Assembly (NCBI RefSeq): GCF_023684385.1
Contig: NZ_JAGSOJ010000007.1
Location: 1-64,000, forward strand
Reading direction: 5' to 3'
Length of the DNA: 64,000 bases
DNA from: Oceanirhabdus seepicola
GTDB lineage: Bacteria; Bacillota; Clostridia; Clostridiales; Clostridiaceae
Below the pieces are notes generated by a model, which worked only from the letters and a program-made list of their open reading frames with translations, ran no database searches and was not told the DNA's origin. The translations under genes were made by a program, and so were the position numbers. Shown here in pieces: positions 61,236 through 64,000 of the stretch. Position 1 is the first letter of the stretch; each line of letters starts with the position of its first letter.

Positions 61236-61516
61236 TGAATTTAGAAACTATAGAAGTTATACAAAATGATTTTCTTATTGCTGCAATAGTTTTAGGAATC
61301 ATGGCGTTAGTTTTATTATTTAGAATAGTTAAAGGTCCTCATATTATTGATAGGGTTTTGGCGGCAGATTGCATTGAGGTTTTATCGGGATTCATAATGG
61401 TTGTTTTTGGATGTGTTATGAATAATTCATTATATGTTGACCTTGGGTTAGTGCTAGCCTTATTAGGATTTATAGGTACAGTCCTTATATCAAAATATTT
61501 GGAGGGAAAACTATGA
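61235..61516 (+). CDS. Mrp-type antiporter subunit F (MbhB-like)
   Basis: 93 residues with three membrane helices. IVLGIMALVLLFRIVKGPHI followed by IDRVLAADCIEVLSGFIMVV and the C-terminal LGLVLALLGFIGTVLISKYL match MrpF/MnhF. The arginine and aspartate of GPHIIDRVLAAD are the conserved polar residues. It overlaps both neighbours by 1 and 4 bases. Confidence 0.93.
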   Translation: MNLETIEVIQNDFLIAAIVLGIMALVLLFRIVKGPHIIDRVLAADCIEVLSGFIMVVFGCVMNNSLYVDLGLVLALLGFIGTVLISKYLEGKL

Positions 61517-61854
61517 TCAGAATACTGATAGATGTATGCTTAATTCTGGGTATATTCTTTGTGTTCGCTGGTGTGGTTGGAATTATAAGAATGCCTGATA
61601 CATATTGTAGGTTGCAATCATCAACCAACATTGTAACAATGGGTGGTATTTTCTTGTTACTAGCAGCAATAATATTTGGTATTGGTAGTGGAAAGATAGA
61701 TATTGCTGTAAAAGCATTTGTTATTCTAGTTTTTATTATTTTAACAAACCCAGTAGCGTCACATGCAATGGCTAGAGCTGCATACAAAAGCGGTGCAGAA
61801 ATGGATAAAAAAACTGTTTGTGATGAGTATAAGGGGGACAAGTGCGATGACTAG
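61513..61854 (+). CDS. Mrp-type antiporter subunit G (MbhC-like)
   Basis: 113 residues. Three membrane helices: LIDVCLILGIFFVFAGVVGI, a middle one from TNIVTMGGIFLLLAAIIF, and VKAFVILVFIILTNPVASHA. GIIRMPDTYCRLQSSTNIVT and NPVASHAMARAAYKSG are the MrpG/MnhG hallmarks. It overlaps mbhB-like by 4 bases and the following gene by 8. Confidence 0.93.
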   Translation: MIRILIDVCLILGIFFVFAGVVGIIRMPDTYCRLQSSTNIVTMGGIFLLLAAIIFGIGSGKIDIAVKAFVILVFIILTNPVASHAMARAAYKSGAEMDKKTVCDEYKGDKCDD

Positions 61855-62110
61855 TTTTGAAGTGTTAAACGCAATTGTTATTGTTGGTATCATTATTGCA
61901 GGATTATTTACAGTTATACTTGAAGACACAATGGCCAGTATTATAGCATTGGTTGCAGTAGGTACTTTTGTAGCATTAGAGTTTCTTCTATTAAAAGCTC
62001 CAGATGTTGCTCTTGCAGAAGGTGTTGTAGGTGTGATTCTAACGCCAGTTATATTCTTAATCGCCCTAAGTAAATCCAAAGAAAAAAGTGTAAAAAAGGA
62101 GGGCAAATAA
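61847..62110 (+). CDS. DUF4040 membrane subunit (MbhD-like)
   Basis: 87 residues from ATG 61847, with AAGGGGGA upstream; longer in-frame readings would run far into the MrpG gene. Helices are LNAIVIVGIIIAGLFTVILE, TMASIIALVAVGTFVALEFL and EGVVGVILTPVIFLIALSKS. LKAPDVALAEGVVG is the DUF4040/MbhD signature, corresponding to part of MrpA's C-terminal region. Standing alone as a gene, this subunit is characteristic of Mbh-type complexes and of some split Mrp systems. Confidence 0.87.
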   Translation: MTSFEVLNAIVIVGIIIAGLFTVILEDTMASIIALVAVGTFVALEFLLLKAPDVALAEGVVGVILTPVIFLIALSKSKEKSVKKEGK

Positions 62111-62112
62111 TC

Positions 62113-62391
62113 ATGAAAAAATTTTTTACATGGTTTTTTTTAGGAGTAATTGGAGTGATGGCTATATATGTGGCAATAAATATGCCTGGTTCAACTTACA
62201 ATGGAATAGGTGGGGCAATTGTAGAAGCAGCACCAAAGACAAAGGCTTTAAATGTTGTTACTGCAGTAGTATTTGACTTTAGAGGATACGATACTATTGG
62301 AGAGTCTTTTGTATTATTCACAGCCGTTACTGCATCTGCTGCTGTATTAAGAAAGTCAGTTTCTCATAAAAAAGAGAAAGGAGTTAAATAG
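62113..62391 (+). CDS. Membrane subunit MbhE-like
   Basis: 92 residues. One helix at the N-terminus (FFTWFFLGVIGVMAIYVAIN), then EAAPKTKALNVVTAVVFDFR, GYDTIGESFVLFTAVTASAA. VFDFRGYDTIGE is the motif of the MbhE/MrpA C-terminal extension. Two bases separate it from the MbhD-like gene, consistent with one split MrpA tail. It should sit in the antiporter-like arm of the complex. Confidence 0.87.
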   Translation: MKKFFTWFFLGVIGVMAIYVAINMPGSTYNGIGGAIVEAAPKTKALNVVTAVVFDFRGYDTIGESFVLFTAVTASAAVLRKSVSHKKEKGVK

Positions 62392-62396
62392 CAGCC

Positions 62397-62864
62397 ATGA
62401 ATAAGAATAGAAAAAATGTTGAAGAAAAAGGGGATATTATAATTCAGTCTTGTGCTGGAATAGTCCTTCCTATTGCACTTATGCTTGGTGCTTACATTAT
62501 AATCCATGGACATTTAACACCAGGTGGAGGTTTCCAAGGAGGGGTTCTTATTGGAGGTGCAGTAGCAATTATGTATATCGCATTTGGTGGAGATGGAGTA
62601 AAAAAAGCATTCCATCTTAATAGACTTAAAGCATCTGAGAGTATTGCCGCTTTAGGATTTATACTTGTTGCATCTTTGGGAGTTGTATATGGATTTGGTG
62701 GATATCATTTCTTTGAGAATGTTGTTAATAAGGGGACTGAAGGATATGTTTTAAGTTCAGGATCCATATTTTTAATGAACTTTGCAGTTGGATATAAAGT
62801 TTTAGCAGGTATAGGAGCACTAATTTTCATCATGCTAAGTACGCTTAATAAGTCGGAAGAGTAG
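62397..62864 (+). CDS. Mrp-type antiporter subunit B (MbhF-like)
   Basis: 155 residues with four membrane helices. IVLPIALMLGAYIIIHGHLT and PGGGFQGGVLIGGAVAIMYI hold the GHxTPGGGFQGG signature of MrpB/MnhB. NFAVGYKVLAGIGALIFIML is the last helix. It follows the MbhE-like gene by 5 bases and precedes the MrpC-like gene by 15. Confidence 0.94.
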   Translation: MNKNRKNVEEKGDIIIQSCAGIVLPIALMLGAYIIIHGHLTPGGGFQGGVLIGGAVAIMYIAFGGDGVKKAFHLNRLKASESIAALGFILVASLGVVYGFGGYHFFENVVNKGTEGYVLSSGSIFLMNFAVGYKVLAGIGALIFIMLSTLNKSEE

Positions 62865-62879
62865 GAATGAGGTGATAAA

Positions 62880-63221
62880 ATGACACTTAATTATATAGGA
62901 GCATTTCTCTTAATAATATTTGGATTAATTATTATGATTAAAAATAAAGATTTAATTAAAATAGTCATTGGGATGGCTTTAATGGATACAGGAATAAACC
63001 TCCTTTTAGTATCAGTTGGATATAGAGCGGGAGCTGCTGCCCCAATTTATGAAAATTACAACCAAGTTGTTAATTTTGTTGACCCAGTTCCTCAGGCGTT
63101 AACTCTTACATCAATAGTAATTGGTGCATGTGTAACAGCATTGGCACTATCTATTGTTATTAAAGTTAAAGAGCATTATGGAACAATAAATGCTGATGAG
63201 ATAAGGAGGTTAAGAGGATAA
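62880..63221 (+). CDS. Mrp-type antiporter subunit C (NuoK/MbhG-like)
   Basis: 113 residues with three membrane helices. IGAFLLIIFGLIIMIKNKDL is followed by MALMDTGINLLLVSVGY and DPVPQALTLTSIVIGACVTA with LALSIVIKV. VDPVPQALTLTSIVIG is the MrpC/NuoK signature. Its stop overlaps the first base of the next gene (TAATG). It lies between the antiporter-like arm and membrane core. Confidence 0.94.
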   Translation: MTLNYIGAFLLIIFGLIIMIKNKDLIKIVIGMALMDTGINLLLVSVGYRAGAAAPIYENYNQVVNFVDPVPQALTLTSIVIGACVTALALSIVIKVKEHYGTINADEIRRLRG

Positions 63222-64000
63222 TGAGCAATACTAGCAATTTACCTATTATAGCTATTTTTGTACCTTTCTTTTCAGCCTTTGTAATTGCGTTAATAGGGGA
63301 AAAGGGGAAAAAGATTAGTAAATGTATTGCTATATTAGCAACATTAGTTGCATTTATAGCAATAACATGTATGATAGTACCAATTTGGAGTGATGGAGGA
63401 ATTATAACCTATTGGTTAGGTAACTGGTCTCCAGATAAACTTTGGGCAATTGGAATTGGTATTGAAGTAGATGGTTTTGGTCTTTTGGTTGGATTAATCA
63501 TTGGAACTACGTGTTTACTTTCATCTATATACGCTTTTAGATACATGGATAAGGATAATGGACTAGAAAAATATTATTCAATGTTCTTATTATTATGTGG
63601 AAGTATGATAGCGTTTGTTTTCAGTGGAGATTTATTCAATATGTACGTTATGCTTGAAATTATGACTTTTGCTGCAATAGGTCTTACTGCATTTAGAAAT
63701 CATAAATATAAAGCAATTGAAGCTAGTTTTAAATATATTGTTATTGGATCTTTAGGGTCAGCATTAATACTGTTAGGTACGGTATTATTATATTCAAAGG
63801 TACATACTTTGAACTTAGCACAGATTTCTGCTTTAATGCATAAGCAAGGTTTTGATGCTACTTCAAATATGGCTTTAGCCTTGATGTTAACAGGATATGC
63901 GGTTAAAGCATTCCTTGTACCATGTCATACATGGCCACCGGATGCTCATATGGCTGCACCATCGTCTATCTCAATGCTCTTATCTGGAGTAATGAGTAAA
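63221..64000 (+). CDS. Mrp-type antiporter subunit D (MbhH/NuoN-like), 5' part
   Basis: 260 residues are visible before the window ends; the full protein should be about 480-500. It starts ATG 63221 with AAGGAGG 11 bases upstream. Many membrane helices are present, and SGDLFNMYVMLEIMTFAAIG contains the conserved glutamate of proton-pumping NuoL/M/N antiporter subunits. FKYIVIGSLGSALILLGTVL and YAVKAFLVPCHTWPPDAHMA follow, with the conserved lysine (AVKAF). The order A-B-C-D-E-F-G-H of archaeal mbh is thus complete up to here. Confidence 0.92.
   Translation, partial: MSNTSNLPIIAIFVPFFSAFVIALIGEKGKKISKCIAILATLVAFIAITCMIVPIWSDGGIITYWLGNWSPDKLWAIGIGIEVDGFGLLVGLIIGTTCLLSSIYAFRYMDKDNGLEKYYSMFLLLCGSMIAFVFSGDLFNMYVMLEIMTFAAIGLTAFRNHKYKAIEASFKYIVIGSLGSALILLGTVLLYSKVHTLNLAQISALMHKQGFDATSNMALALMLTGYAVKAFLVPCHTWPPDAHMAAPSSISMLLSGVMSK

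Noticed and set aside
61763..61846. N-terminal extension of the MbhD-like protein
   Set aside because: It lies within the MrpG-like gene; ATG 61847 with AAGGGGGA gives the normal family length.
60699..64000. Stand-alone Mrp Na+/H+ antiporter
   Set aside because: The separate MbhD- and MbhE-like genes, the mbhA-H order and the adjacent NiFe subunits with hyp genes fit an Mbh-type hydrogenase better.

Overview
The window is strongly AT-rich DNA from a motile, anaerobic, Gram-positive Clostridium-like organism (Clostridiaceae). This rests on the gene order of the flagellar operon, the fused fliR-flhB gene, strong AGGAGG-type ribosome sites with frequent GTG/TTG starts, a CBS-domain pyrophosphatase and a membrane-bound [NiFe] hydrogenase. 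Almost everything reads on the + strand.

Region 1 (1-23.6 kb) is a flagellin and flagellin-modification region. It opens with the C-terminal part of one flagellin and holds two more flagellin-type genes (14261, 16262) and a small YjfB-type motility protein (17172). Between the first two flagellins lies a glycan-modification island. It contains two glycosyltransferases with TPR tails at its borders (755, 13035), two further GT2 enzymes and an RfbF-type cytidylyltransferase. Its core is unusual: a radical SAM/SPASM enzyme, an SGNH/DltD-like protein, a DltA-like adenylating ligase, a carrier protein, a FkbM methyltransferase and a pyruvyltransferase-family protein. A good sigma-28 promoter precedes the first TPR glycosyltransferase and another precedes the second flagellin. 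After the third flagellin comes a six-gene CMP-legionaminic-acid-type cassette (17482-23573) without the usual acetyltransferase. Between flagellins two and three are a foldback repeat, a probable Rpn-nuclease remnant and a decayed IS66 element.

Region 2 (24.1-48.0 kb) is the main flagellar and chemosensory-motor operon: flgB flgC fliE fliF fliG fliH fliI fliJ fliK flgD (flagellar operon protein) flgE flbD motA motB fliL fliO fliP fliQ fliR-flhB flhA flhF flhG pilZ fliA, a SwrB-like gene, a small membrane protein and two rod/hook genes. Genes mostly overlap or nearly touch. It encodes the rod, the hook, the export apparatus, the stator and the sigma factor that then drives the late flagellin and glycosylation genes. 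fliM and fliN are not here.

Region 3 (48.0-55.5 kb) is housekeeping and accessory: a serine hydrolase flanked by inverted heptamer repeats, a CBS-DRTGG family II pyrophosphatase (minus strand), a SERCA-type Ca2+ P-type ATPase and a small basic protein of unknown function (minus strand).

Region 4 (55.5-64 kb) is an energy-conserving membrane-bound hydrogenase locus. It holds hypC, hypD, hypE, the NuoC- and NuoD-like (MbhK/MbhL) hydrogenase subunits, hypA and hypB, then an Mrp-antiporter-type module in the order of archaeal mbhA-H, the last gene running off the window. Three copies of a small foldback (MITE-like) element are scattered through 51.8-58.5 kb.

All functional names are from motif reading by eye; no searches were run.
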